A stretch of 18,149 nt of DNA from JBEATZ01 sp041178545. GTDB lineage: Bacteria; Planctomycetota; UBA1135; UBA2386. The stretch's first letter is position 1. Each line of letters begins with the position of its first letter. The notes under the pieces are model-generated. The model did not search any database, was not told where the DNA came from, and worked only from the letters and a program-made list of their open reading frames with translations. The stretch is from assembly GCA_041178545.1 (NCBI GenBank), contig JBEGVB010000077.1, positions 1-18,149 on the forward strand. The letters are read 5' to 3'. Positions 7,190 to 15,790 of this stretch are shown here, in pieces. Both the position numbers and the translations under genes were made by a program.

Positions 7190-8314
7190 TTGGCAGAAAC
7201 GCTGCAGATCACCGACATCCCTGTCCCTGGCTACGAGCGGGTGGTCCGTGCCGTCGACCCGGCTTCCGGGCTCCACGCCATCATCTCCGTGCACGACACC
7301 ACCATGGGGCCGTCCCTCGGCGGCTTGCGCATGTGGCCCTACGCGTCGGAGAAGGAGGCGCTGTTCGATGTCGAGCGCCTCTCGCGCGGCATGACCTACA
7401 AGTCGGCCGTGGCCAAGACCGGCCTGGGTGGCGGCAAGGCCGTCATCCTCGGTGACCCCCTCAAGGTGAAGTCCGAGAAGCTGTACCTCGCCATGGGCCG
7501 GTTCATCGACGCCCTCGGCGGCAAGTACATCACTGCCGAGGACGTCAACACCTCCATCGGCGACCTGGAGATCATCCGCCGCGCGACCAAGTGGGTGACG
7601 GGCCTCAGCCGAGAGGACGGCGGCAGCGGCAACCCCTCGCCCTACACCGCCTACGGCGTGTTCCTCGGCCTCAAGGCCGCGCTCGCCTGGCAGTTCGGTT
7701 CCGACGACGTGAAGGGCCGCACGGTCGCCATCCAAGGCGTGGGTGCCGTCGGCTCCTCGCTCGCGAAGCGGCTGGTGGAGGCAGGTGCGAAGGTGTTCGC
7801 CGCCGACCGCCACGCCGAGCGCCTCGCCAAGCTGGCGAAGGAGATCGGCTTCACGCCGGTGGGTGAGGAGCAGATCCTCACCATGGAATGCGACGTGCTC
7901 GCGCCCTGCGCCCTCGGCGCCGTGTTCAACGACCACACCATCCCGGCCCTGAAGTGCAAGGTGATCGCAGGCGCAGCCAACAACCTGCTCCTCGCGCCCA
8001 AGCACGGCAAGGACCTGCAGGATCGCGGCATCCTCTATGCCCCCGACTACGTCATCAACGCAGGCGGCATCATCAACGTGGGCATGGAGTTCGCCGAGGG
8101 CGGCTACAACGAGAAGAACGCGCTGCACCACATCGAGCGCATCCCCGAGGCCCTCAAGGAGGTCTGGACGATCGCGCGCGACGAGCGCATGCCGCCCAGC
8201 GACGCCGCCGACAAGCTCGCGGAGCGCATCCTTGCCGATGCCCGCGGCGCCAAGAAGGGTGCCTCCTGTGGCATCCCGCCAGCCGGCAAGCCGCGCCGCA
8301 CCGGCGGTGGTTGA
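7190..8314 (+). CDS. Leucine/branched-chain amino acid dehydrogenase (Glu/Leu/Phe/Val DH family)
   Basis: A 374-residue NAD-dependent enzyme that reversibly deaminates a branched-chain or aromatic amino acid to its 2-oxo acid in the cytoplasm. The substrate region GGLRMWPYAS (44-53), lysines K71 in RGMTYKSA and K83 in GLGGGKAVI, and D118 in TAEDVNT match the catalytic lysines and aspartate of leucine dehydrogenase. The dinucleotide fold has GVGAVG (183-188) and an acidic D206 in AADRH, favouring NAD over NADP. Length agrees with leucine dehydrogenases (about 365). TTG at 7190 is supported by GAGG 7 nt upstream; there is no better ATG. A short glycine/arginine-rich tail ends the protein. Phenylalanine or valine specificity cannot be excluded. 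The gene stands alone with its own promoter and a strong hairpin beyond its stop. Confidence 0.9.
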   Translation: MAETLQITDIPVPGYERVVRAVDPASGLHAIISVHDTTMGPSLGGLRMWPYASEKEALFDVERLSRGMTYKSAVAKTGLGGGKAVILGDPLKVKSEKLYLAMGRFIDALGGKYITAEDVNTSIGDLEIIRRATKWVTGLSREDGGSGNPSPYTAYGVFLGLKAALAWQFGSDDVKGRTVAIQGVGAVGSSLAKRLVEAGAKVFAADRHAERLAKLAKEIGFTPVGEEQILTMECDVLAPCALGAVFNDHTIPALKCKVIAGAANNLLLAPKHGKDLQDRGILYAPDYVINAGGIINVGMEFAEGGYNEKNALHHIERIPEALKEVWTIARDERMPPSDAADKLAERILADARGAKKGASCGIPPAGKPRRTGGG

Positions 8315-8324
8315 TAGTCCACCC

Positions 8325-8345
8325 TCGCCGCGCGTGCCGCGGCGA
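8325..8345. terminator. Bidirectional hairpin between convergent genes
   Basis: TCGCCGCG (8325-8332) and CGCGGCGA (8338-8345) form a perfect 8-bp stem with a 5-nt loop, inside the 45-bp gap between the dehydrogenase stop and the stop of the minus-strand GT-C gene. There is no T run on either side, so efficient intrinsic termination is not assured, but the position and symmetry suit a shared terminator or 3'-end stabiliser. Confidence 0.55.
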
Positions 8346-8359
8346 CCACGAGCGAGCGA

Positions 8360-9793
8360 TCAGGAAGCGGGTTTGTCGGCCTCGGCCACGACCCGCTTCT
8401 GCATTCCCGCGAGGCTGCGCCACTCCAGCAGCACCAGCAGCAGTGGCCACATGCCTGCAATGGCGTAGTTCCAGACCTGGTGTGCCGGTCCGAACGTGCG
8501 GAACGCGAGGTACGGCAGGTAGGCAAGCGGCCCGAGCCAGCCGAGCAGTTCCGCGGCACGGCTCACCACCGGCGCGCGGCTGAGTGCCACGAACGGCAGC
8601 CACCAGAGGTGGTACCACGGCGAGAAGTTGGGCATCGCGAGCAGCAGGAAGGCGGCCATCGCGAGTACGCACCAGTGGGCCAGCTGCGCCGGCTCTGCAA
8701 CGCGGCGCAGGCCTGCAGCGACGACACCGAGCACGGCAAGTGCGCCGCACGCGAACACGGCCGAGCCGGCGGCGTGGCCGAACAGCTCGGTGGCAGCTGC
8801 AATCAGGCTCGAGCGGCGGATCCCGGGCTGGTCGACCAGGAACTGCAGCGCGCCGGGCTCGAGGAAGTAGCGCCAGGTGAACAGCGCCAGCAACCCGAGC
8901 ACGGCAAGGGCACCCAGGCAGAAGCTCATGGTCTTGCCGCGCAGCACGGCATGGGCGAGCAGCAGCGGCCCGGTCGGCAGCAGCCCGTGCTTGACCAGCA
9001 CTGCGGTGCCGAACGCCCTGGTGGCCCTGCCGATGCTGGCAAGGGCGACCCCCAGCAGCGCAGACGCGAGCAGGGCGGCGAGGATCGCGTCGTTGTGGCC
9101 CGAGCTGGCGCACTCCAGGACGAGGAGCGGGTTCCAGACCCAGAGCGCGAGCCCGCGGTGTGCCTCGCGCTCGCCCTGCAGCTGTCGCAGGGCCAGGAAG
9201 ACCAGCCAGCCTGCGGAGAGGTGGCACAGCGCGCAGAGCAGCTTGAAGGCGTAGACGGCGCCCCAGCCGCCGGCGCCGGTTGCGGCGCCGAACGACACGC
9301 ACAGCCAGGCGACCAGCGAGTTGACCGGTCCGTAGGGCGAGTAGCTCTGCTGCCACTCGGCACGCTCGTGCCAGCCGACCATCGCGCCCGCGGTGGCCGG
9401 GTCGGCGGCCATGGCCGCGGTGGTGACGAGGTAGGGGTTCTGGCCGAGGTGCTCGACGCGTCCACGCGCGACGTAGTCGAACACGTCGCTGCTGAGGAAG
9501 GGCGGCTGCAGCCAGGCGATGGCCGTGACGAGCGCGCCCGCGCCGAGGATCCAGCCGGGCGGGAGGCTGGTGGCCTGTCGCAGGCACTGCGCGTAGGCGG
9601 CGCCGCCGAACCCCACGGCGACCAGCAGGCCCAGTGCCTCGCCAGCGTGCAGCCACTCGGCCCACTCGCCGCCCCAGAAGAACACGTGGCGGACGGCCAC
9701 CAGCAGCAGCACCAGCTGGGCGAATGCGCCGTACGCGAGGATGCGGCGCCGCGACCAGTCACTGGGCAGGCCGAGGTCTGGTGCAGGGCTCAT
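8360..9793 (-). CDS. Membrane GT-C glycosyltransferase (polyprenol-phosphate-mannose-dependent type)
   Basis: A 477-residue polytopic membrane protein with about ten or more hydrophobic segments. PFLSSDVFDYVARGRVEHLG (residues 98-117, D103 and D106) followed by QNPY and then SYSPYGP (150-156) is the signature of GT-C enzymes of the GT87/MptB-like group, which use a polyprenyl-phosphate sugar and act on the extracytoplasmic side. The later WVWNPLLVLE and SGHNDAILAALL stretches also recur in that group. ATG at 9793 overlaps the upstream GT4 stop as ATGA, so the genes are translationally coupled. The open frame continues upstream through the GT4 gene in another register, which I regard as artefact. 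Mannose as donor is inferred from the family only. Confidence 0.8.
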   Translation of the reverse strand: MSPAPDLGLPSDWSRRRILAYGAFAQLVLLLVAVRHVFFWGGEWAEWLHAGEALGLLVAVGFGGAAYAQCLRQATSLPPGWILGAGALVTAIAWLQPPFLSSDVFDYVARGRVEHLGQNPYLVTTAAMAADPATAGAMVGWHERAEWQQSYSPYGPVNSLVAWLCVSFGAATGAGGWGAVYAFKLLCALCHLSAGWLVFLALRQLQGEREAHRGLALWVWNPLLVLECASSGHNDAILAALLASALLGVALASIGRATRAFGTAVLVKHGLLPTGPLLLAHAVLRGKTMSFCLGALAVLGLLALFTWRYFLEPGALQFLVDQPGIRRSSLIAAATELFGHAAGSAVFACGALAVLGVVAAGLRRVAEPAQLAHWCVLAMAAFLLLAMPNFSPWYHLWWLPFVALSRAPVVSRAAELLGWLGPLAYLPYLAFRTFGPAHQVWNYAIAGMWPLLLVLLEWRSLAGMQKRVVAEADKPAS

Positions 9794-10920
9794 CGGGCGG
9801 CATCCTCGTAGGCCGCCAGCACGCTCTGTGCGGTGCGAGCCCAGGTGAAGCTGCGCGCGTGGGCAACCGCCTCGGCGCGCAGCGGAGCGAACTCGCCAAG
9901 GGTCGCGAGCGTGTGCTCCAGACCGTTGGCCATGGAGTCGAGGTCCGCGGGGTCGAAGTAGCGTGCGAATCGCCCGCCTGCCTCCGGCATGGCGCTCGTG
10001 TTGCTCGTGAGCACGGGCGTTCCCATGGCCAGCGACTCGACCACCGGGATGCCCCAGCCCTCGACGAGGCTCGGGTACACCGTGAGGTCGGCACCGGCGT
10101 AGAGGGAGCGCAGTTCCTCGCGCGGCACGTAGGGCAGCAGCCGCACCCGGTCCGCGGCACCACAGCGTGCTGCCACCTCGGCGAACTGCGCTGCCGCCGC
10201 GCCGAGACCGGAGACCAGCAGCAGGTGGGGGAGTTCGCGCTGCCGTGCCACGGCGCGACCCCATGCCTCGATGAGCCGTGCGGTGTTCTTGCGCCGCAGT
10301 GGGGCGCCGACGCTGAACACGTACGGACGGCCGTCGGACCAGCGCGTGCGCATTGCGGCGCCGCTGCCCGCAGGCGGGTCCACGAGGAAGTCAGGGTGGA
10401 TGCCGTTGAGGGAGATGCGGACCCTGGCCGGGTCGACGTGGTGCCGCTCGAGGATGTCCTTGCGGCTCCACTCGCTCACCGTCAGCACGATGTCCGCGTC
10501 GCGAAGCACGCGTGGCGTCACGGCGCGGCAGTAGCGCACGTAGCTGTCCTGCAGGTCGTCCTCGTGCCAGGTGACGATCAGGTCGTGCACGGTCACGACC
10601 ATCGGGGTGCGGCGCAGCAGCGGCCAGCGCGGTGGCAGCGTGTTGTAGGTGCCGTGGTAGACGGACAGTGCGTCGCGTGCGGTGCGCAGCGGGACACCAA
10701 CGCGCTCCCAGGAGTGGAATCGGTCGCCGGGCGGGTCGATGCGGACGCTGCGCGTGCGCGGCGGCTGCTCGAAGGTCTCGCCCTGCGCCAGCTGGTGGTA
10801 GAGCAGGTACTCGTGCTGCGGCGCTGCCTGCGCGAACTCGCGCAGCAGGTGCCTTACGTAGAGACCGATGCCGCGGGGCTGCTGCCGGAACGCCTCGCGT
10901 GCATCGAGCCCGACGCGCAC
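9790..10920 (-). CDS. GT4 family glycosyltransferase
   Basis: A 376-residue GT-B glycosyltransferase using a nucleotide sugar in the cytoplasm. The N-terminus VGLDAREAFRQQPRGIGLYV (3-22) is the glycine-rich acceptor loop typical of the family. VHDL (111-114) and TVSEWSRKDI (147-156) follow, then GAPLRRKN (205-212), and the EX7E motif E287-GWGIPVV-E295 that binds the donor. The C-terminus FTWARTAQSVLAAYEDA is a usual family ending. GTG at 10920 is well supported: GGAGG lies at 10930-10934, 9 nt upstream, inside the 3' end of map, and conserved sequence begins at once. The frame is open to 11148, but that part is arginine/serine-rich antisense translation. It is coupled to the following GT-C gene, so the pair probably builds one glycan. 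Confidence 0.88.
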   Translation of the reverse strand: MRVGLDAREAFRQQPRGIGLYVRHLLREFAQAAPQHEYLLYHQLAQGETFEQPPRTRSVRIDPPGDRFHSWERVGVPLRTARDALSVYHGTYNTLPPRWPLLRRTPMVVTVHDLIVTWHEDDLQDSYVRYCRAVTPRVLRDADIVLTVSEWSRKDILERHHVDPARVRISLNGIHPDFLVDPPAGSGAAMRTRWSDGRPYVFSVGAPLRRKNTARLIEAWGRAVARQRELPHLLLVSGLGAAAAQFAEVAARCGAADRVRLLPYVPREELRSLYAGADLTVYPSLVEGWGIPVVESLAMGTPVLTSNTSAMPEAGGRFARYFDPADLDSMANGLEHTLATLGEFAPLRAEAVAHARSFTWARTAQSVLAAYEDAAR

Positions 10921-10924
10921 CCGG

Positions 10925-11833
10925 TCAGGCCTCCGGCAGGCGCGTGAGGACCTCCGCGCCCGTCTCCGAGATGAAGATGGTGTGCTCGGTCTGCGCGATG
11001 CGCGTACCGGGCTTCTCGCACAGCGGCGGGTAGTCCTCGATGAGTCCCTTGCGGGTGAGGATGCGGATCGCCTCCTCGACCTTCTTGGCGCTGCCCAGCC
11101 GCGGGAGCAGCTGGCGCCGGGCGAAGGGCAGGCCCTCGGTGACGGCAACGGCCTCGATCACGTCCTGCGGCACGCCGTCCTTCTCGCGGATGTCGCGCTT
11201 CAGCATGAACACCTCGGCCACGCCGCTCTCCTGGATGTAGCCCTTGCCGTCGGTGACGAAGGGCTCACAGGCGATGGTCATGTTGGCGCGCAGGTGTCCG
11301 GCCTTGCGGTCGGGGAAGTTCGGGATCGAGGGCGCGCAGTGGATGATGTAGCGCGCGACACCGTGCCCGGTGAGGTTGTAGACCGGGCTGAAGCCGAGCG
11401 CCTTGATGGTGCTCTCGATCTGCTCGCCGATGGCCGTGATCGAGGCGCCCGGGCCCATCACGCTGATGGCGTTGTCCAGCGCCATGCGGGAGGCCGCCAC
11501 GAGGAGCGAGTCGGGCCCGTCCCGCAGGTCCACGGTCACGGCATTGTCCGTCACGTAGCCGTCCACCTGCGTGCCCAGGTCCAGCTTGACGATGTCGTCG
11601 GCCTGGATGCGGGTCTGGTCGTCCGGCGCGGAGCAGTAGTGCGCGGCAATGTGGTTGCGCGACAGCTGGGCCGGGAAGGCCGGCTTGCCGCCCATGTCGT
11701 GGATCACCTGCTCGACCTCGCACGCGATGTCCGCGACCTTGGCACCCGGCTTGATGAGTTTCTTGCCGTGCTCGCGTGCCGTGGCGGAGATGAACCCCGA
11801 GCGGCGCAGTTTCTCAAGGTCAGGCGGTTTCAT
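10925..11833 (-). CDS. map: Type II (archaeal/eukaryal-class) methionine aminopeptidase
   Basis: This 302-residue metalloprotease would remove initiator methionine from nascent proteins. The five metal ligands of the pita-bread fold are present: D85 and D96 (11 apart), H157 in TGHGVARY, E190 in ACEPF and E283 in QTEHT. Features point to type II rather than the type I usual in bacteria: PAFPAQLSRNHIAAHY (51-66) with H65, APSIPNF after the GHG motif, and an insert of roughly 65 residues (about 205-270, including GLPFARRQLLPRL and LIEDYPPL) between E190 and E283, typical of MetAP2. It lacks the long charged N-terminal extension of eukaryal MetAP2, as archaeal enzymes do. ATG at 11833 has a GAGG site about 7 nt upstream and starts 9 nt after the kbl stop. 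Confidence 0.9.
   Translation of the reverse strand: MKPPDLEKLRRSGFISATAREHGKKLIKPGAKVADIACEVEQVIHDMGGKPAFPAQLSRNHIAAHYCSAPDDQTRIQADDIVKLDLGTQVDGYVTDNAVTVDLRDGPDSLLVAASRMALDNAISVMGPGASITAIGEQIESTIKALGFSPVYNLTGHGVARYIIHCAPSIPNFPDRKAGHLRANMTIACEPFVTDGKGYIQESGVAEVFMLKRDIREKDGVPQDVIEAVAVTEGLPFARRQLLPRLGSAKKVEEAIRILTRKGLIEDYPPLCEKPGTRIAQTEHTIFISETGAEVLTRLPEA
10930..10934 (-). promoter_or_regulatory. Shine-Dalgarno site GGAGG for the GT4 gene
   Basis: GGAGG lies within the last codons of map, 9 nt before the GTG at 10920. It decides the start of the glycosyltransferase and implies translation from within the operon transcript. Confidence 0.7.
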
Positions 11834-11842
11834 CGGTCGTCC

Positions 11843-13030
<1,188 letters not shown>

Positions 13031-13070
13031 GGCTTCGTTGCGTGTGCTGGTCTCTTCGGGTCCGCTCAGG

Positions 13071-14150
13071 TCACTTCGGCTTGCCTGCGGGGTACATGAC
13101 GACCTTGGCCTCCAGGCCCTTGCCGAAGCGCTCGACGCCCGTGCCGAAGTCCTCGAGCCGCATCTCCGCGGTCACCAGGGCGCTGATGTCGAGGCCCTTG
13201 TCCAGCAGGTCGAGCATCTGCTCCCACGTGCGCATCATCTCGCGCCCGATCACCGCATGGAGCGTGAGGCCCTTGAAGATGAAGTTCTTGCTGAACTTCT
13301 CGATCAGCACCGACTCTGCCTTGGGGATGCCCAGGTGCACCACGTGACCGGCGGCGCGCGTCATCTGGATCGCGTTGTTGATGCCGACCGGGTGGCCGCT
13401 GATCTCCAGCGCCACGTCGACGCCGCCGCCCGTGGCGGAAACCACCGTGTCGACCGGGCCAGGCTTGGACTGGCGGGCATCCACCACGGTCACCTTGCCG
13501 TCGAGCTTCCGGCCGGCGACCCAGGCCTTCGCGCGGTCGAGGGCGAGGTCCGACACGTCGAGCACGAACACGTGCTTGGCACCGAGGAACACGGCGATCT
13601 CGGCGCACATCGCGCCGATCGGGCCGTAGCCGACCACCGACACCGTCCTGCCCTGCACCGGCACCTTCATGGTCGTGTGCACGGCGTTGCCGAGCGGGTC
13701 GAGGATGGCTGCGACCTTCACCGGCAGCTTGGCGGGGAGCTTCACCACGTTGCTCGCGGACACGACCACGAACTCGGCGAACGCGCCGTTGAGGTTGATG
13801 CCACGGATCTTCGAGCTCATGCACGCGTGGTACGCGTGGTTGAGGCACGCCGGGCAGGTGCCGCAGATCTCGTGCATCTCGGCGCTCACGTAGTCGCCGG
13901 GCCTGAAGCCCTGCACCTCGGCGCCGACGGCGTCCACGTGGCCGCAGAACTCGTGTCCCAGGGTCACCGGCGGGGCGATGAGGTGGTTCATCGACGGGTC
14001 GCCCGCGCAGATGTGCACGTCGGTGCCGCAGATGCCCGCGGCCGCCACCCGGATGCGGACCTCCTTGGGGCCCGGCTGCGGGAGCTCGAGGTCGTTGCGC
14101 AGGCGGTACTGGCCGGGCGCGAGGAGCTGGATGCCTTTCATCAGGGTCAT
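13071..14150 (-). CDS. tdh: L-threonine 3-dehydrogenase
   Basis: A 359-residue zinc-dependent medium-chain dehydrogenase oxidising threonine to 2-amino-3-oxobutyrate with NAD, feeding kbl. Catalytic zinc ligands are C41 in AGICGTDVHI and H66-E67 in LGHEF. The structural zinc site is C96, C99, C102, C110 (CX2CX2CX7C). H93 sits where threonine dehydrogenases carry a histidine just before the structural zinc site. The Rossmann fold has GYGPIG (174-179) and D198 in LDVSD, favouring NAD. ATG at 14150 (MTLMKG) was chosen over the ATG at 14141; neither has an obvious Shine-Dalgarno. The frame runs on to 15014 in antisense sequence, which I discount. It heads the tdh-kbl-map-GT operon and diverges from the lipoprotein gene across 78 bp. 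Confidence 0.93.
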   Translation of the reverse strand: MTLMKGIQLLAPGQYRLRNDLELPQPGPKEVRIRVAAAGICGTDVHICAGDPSMNHLIAPPVTLGHEFCGHVDAVGAEVQGFRPGDYVSAEMHEICGTCPACLNHAYHACMSSKIRGINLNGAFAEFVVVSASNVVKLPAKLPVKVAAILDPLGNAVHTTMKVPVQGRTVSVVGYGPIGAMCAEIAVFLGAKHVFVLDVSDLALDRAKAWVAGRKLDGKVTVVDARQSKPGPVDTVVSATGGGVDVALEISGHPVGINNAIQMTRAAGHVVHLGIPKAESVLIEKFSKNFIFKGLTLHAVIGREMMRTWEQMLDLLDKGLDISALVTAEMRLEDFGTGVERFGKGLEAKVVMYPAGKPK

Positions 14151-14228
14151 GGTTCTGGCTGGGCTGTGTGGCCCTTGCTGGCGAGGGGCGGCATCATCGG
14201 GTCCGAGCCTCCCCGCCGCCACACCCGC

Positions 14229-14696
14229 ATGCTGCGTTGTCCCGCGATTCCCCTGACCCTCCTCGTGCTGTGCTGTGCCGCCTCGTGCACCAGCACGACC
14301 GTCGAGCGCAAGGACGCGATCGTGCCGCGCAAGGTCACCGAGCTGCGGCGCTGGCAGGTCGTGCAGGGTGCCACGCTCGCGGGCCACGTCGTCGAACTGC
14401 GGGTCGAGGAGCCCATGTACGTGCCTGCGGGCGGCGAGTCGGCACCGCCGACGTCCTTCACCTACTACCGCGTCCTCGACCTGCGTGGGCAGTGGGTCGG
14501 CCATGCCACCGACATCGGGCGCTTCAGCCGGCGCGTGCCGTTCCAGGAGGAGGAACAGGACCTCGGCGTGTGGCCGATGGTGCAGGGCGTGGCGCAGCTG
14601 CTGGGCCTGCCACCAGAACCCTTGCCGAAACTCGTGCTCGAGCCCAAGTCGGATCCCGCGGCCGCCGAGGCCACGACGCCCCGTACCGATCGCTGA
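14229..14696 (+). CDS. Small putative lipoprotein of unknown function
   Basis: I do not recognise this 155-residue protein. It begins with a short basic start, a hydrophobic stretch (residues 7-18: IPLTLLVLCCAA) and AASC with C20, a non-ideal but acceptable lipobox, so it may be a lipoprotein; otherwise it is a secreted protein. The mature part has no further membrane segment, is rich in beta-prone sequence (FTYYRVLDLRGQWVGH, 77-92) and ends with a proline/alanine-rich tail. ATG at 14229 is chosen because the signal sequence starts there; no Shine-Dalgarno is visible. It is 4 nt upstream of the thioesterase start, so the two are almost certainly co-transcribed. Confidence 0.7.
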   Translation: MLRCPAIPLTLLVLCCAASCTSTTVERKDAIVPRKVTELRRWQVVQGATLAGHVVELRVEEPMYVPAGGESAPPTSFTYYRVLDLRGQWVGHATDIGRFSRRVPFQEEEQDLGVWPMVQGVAQLLGLPPEPLPKLVLEPKSDPAAAEATTPRTDR

Positions 14697-14700
14697 CACC

Positions 14701-15192
14701 ATGACCCAGCCCGACCTCACCCCGCGTCCCGTGTCCGCCTCGCGCGTCGAGATGACGGAGATCGTGTTCCCCAACGACGCCAACCCGCTGGGCAACGTGA
14801 TGGGTGGCCGCGTCATGCACTGGGTCGACATCTGCGCCGCGGTCGCAGCCGGCCGCCACGCCCGCACCCCGGTCGTCACCGCTTCCGTGGACCGCATCGA
14901 TTTCCACAACCCGGTGCCCGTGGGCGGGGTCGTGGTGCTGCTCGCCTCCGTCAACTTCGCCGGGCGCACCTCGATGGAGGTGGGCGTGAAGGTCTGGCAC
15001 GAGCGCAGGGACACGGGTGCCCGCCGTCACGTCGTCTCTGCCTACCTGACCTTCGTCTCGCTCGACATGGCCAACGCCACCCCCATGCCGGTGCCGCCAG
15101 TGGTCCCCGAGACCGAGGACGAGAAGCGTCGCTACGCCGACGCCCAACAGCGCCGCGCCGTACGCCTCGCCAACCGCAAACCGGGCAACTGA
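14701..15192 (+). CDS. Acyl-CoA thioesterase, hotdog fold (YciA/BACH-like)
   Basis: A 163-residue single-hotdog thioesterase that hydrolyses acyl-CoA to free acid and CoA in the cytoplasm. MTEIVFPNDANPLGNVMGG (18-36) and HWVDICAAVAAGRHA (40-54) contain the conserved asparagine N28 and aspartate D43 of the active site. TASVDRIDFHNPVPVGGVV (from about residue 61) is the usual central strand block. The C-terminal 30 residues are charged, as in the family. ATG at 14701 lies 4 nt after the lipoprotein stop with no clear Shine-Dalgarno, so translation probably depends on coupling. Chain-length preference cannot be read from sequence. The lipoprotein partner does not reveal the pathway. Confidence 0.92.
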   Translation: MTQPDLTPRPVSASRVEMTEIVFPNDANPLGNVMGGRVMHWVDICAAVAAGRHARTPVVTASVDRIDFHNPVPVGGVVVLLASVNFAGRTSMEVGVKVWHERRDTGARRHVVSAYLTFVSLDMANATPMPVPPVVPETEDEKRRYADAQQRRAVRLANRKPGN

Positions 15193-15312
15193 GGGCGGCC
15201 ACGTGCCCGGCAGGCCCGGGCCCCAGGGGCCGCGGCGGCCTTAAGGTCGGCACCCAGCTGCCCCAGCACCCGGAAAAGACCCTACGGAGCTTCCCGCCCG
15301 CGCCACGCTGGG

Positions 15313-15318
15313 TAGATT
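15313..15318 (+). promoter_or_regulatory. Candidate -10 element (TAGATT) for a leaderless transcript
   Basis: TAGATT fits TAnnnT and ends 10 nt before the ATG at 15329. Transcription starting about 7 nt after it would leave a leader of only a few bases, and no Shine-Dalgarno site is present. The rsfS gene has the same geometry. Confidence 0.5.
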
Positions 15319-15328
15319 CCTCGCCCCC

Positions 15329-15787
15329 ATGTTCGAGGATTTCGCCGAGAAGACGGTTCAGGCCGTGGAGCGCGCCAAGCAGCTGGCTGTCCAGCTGCAG
15401 GACGAGTCGGTGGCCACCGGGCACCTGATCTACGGCCTCACGGCCGACAAGAGCGTGTGCCTGCACCACATCTTCCTCGACCTGAACGTCGACCCCGACA
15501 TGTTCTCGGACTACGTGGCCAAGCTCCCGCACCGCGAGCCGCCGGTGATGCAGAACGCACCGTTCAACCGCCACGTCATGACGGCCTTCCACCGTGCGCG
15601 CGAGGCGCGCGACGAGCTGGGTGGTGCCAAGGTCGAGCCCGAGCACCTCGCGCTGGCCCTGATGTCGATCAAGGCGGGCACCTGCTACGAGACCCTCAAG
15701 GAGTTCTCGATCGAGCCCGACTACGTGAGCGGACTGGTCCTGCAGGCGATGGGGCTCGACCCCGAGCGCAAGCCCGACTGGTTCTGA
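15329..15787 (+). CDS. Stand-alone Clp N-terminal domain protein (no ATPase)
   Basis: A 152-residue protein made only of the two helical repeats of the Clp N domain, which in ClpA/ClpC binds adaptors and substrates. Repeat 1 is about 2-62 (FAEKTVQAVERAKQLA, then ATGHLIYGL at 29-37 and LDLNVD), and repeat 2 about 79-140 (FNRHVMTAFHRAREARDELG, then VEPEHLALALM at 102-112). The spacing and the GHL/EHL positions match the family. There is no Walker motif, and the gene ends with a stop directly after repeat 2, so it is not a truncated ClpC visible in this window. It may act as a competitor, adaptor or decoy for a ClpC/ClpA elsewhere. ATG at 15329 follows a -10 element by 10 nt. Its stop is 3 bp from the stop of the convergent RAYT-like gene. 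Confidence 0.85.
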   Translation: MFEDFAEKTVQAVERAKQLAVQLQDESVATGHLIYGLTADKSVCLHHIFLDLNVDPDMFSDYVAKLPHREPPVMQNAPFNRHVMTAFHRAREARDELGGAKVEPEHLALALMSIKAGTCYETLKEFSIEPDYVSGLVLQAMGLDPERKPDWF

Positions 15788-15790
15788 CCG

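Noticed and set aside
15213..15231. GC palindromes (GGCCCGGGCC and GGCCCC-A-GGGGCC) after the thioesterase
   Set aside because: They have minimal loops and no T run, and such palindromes are expected by chance in sequence this GC-rich. Not called as a terminator.
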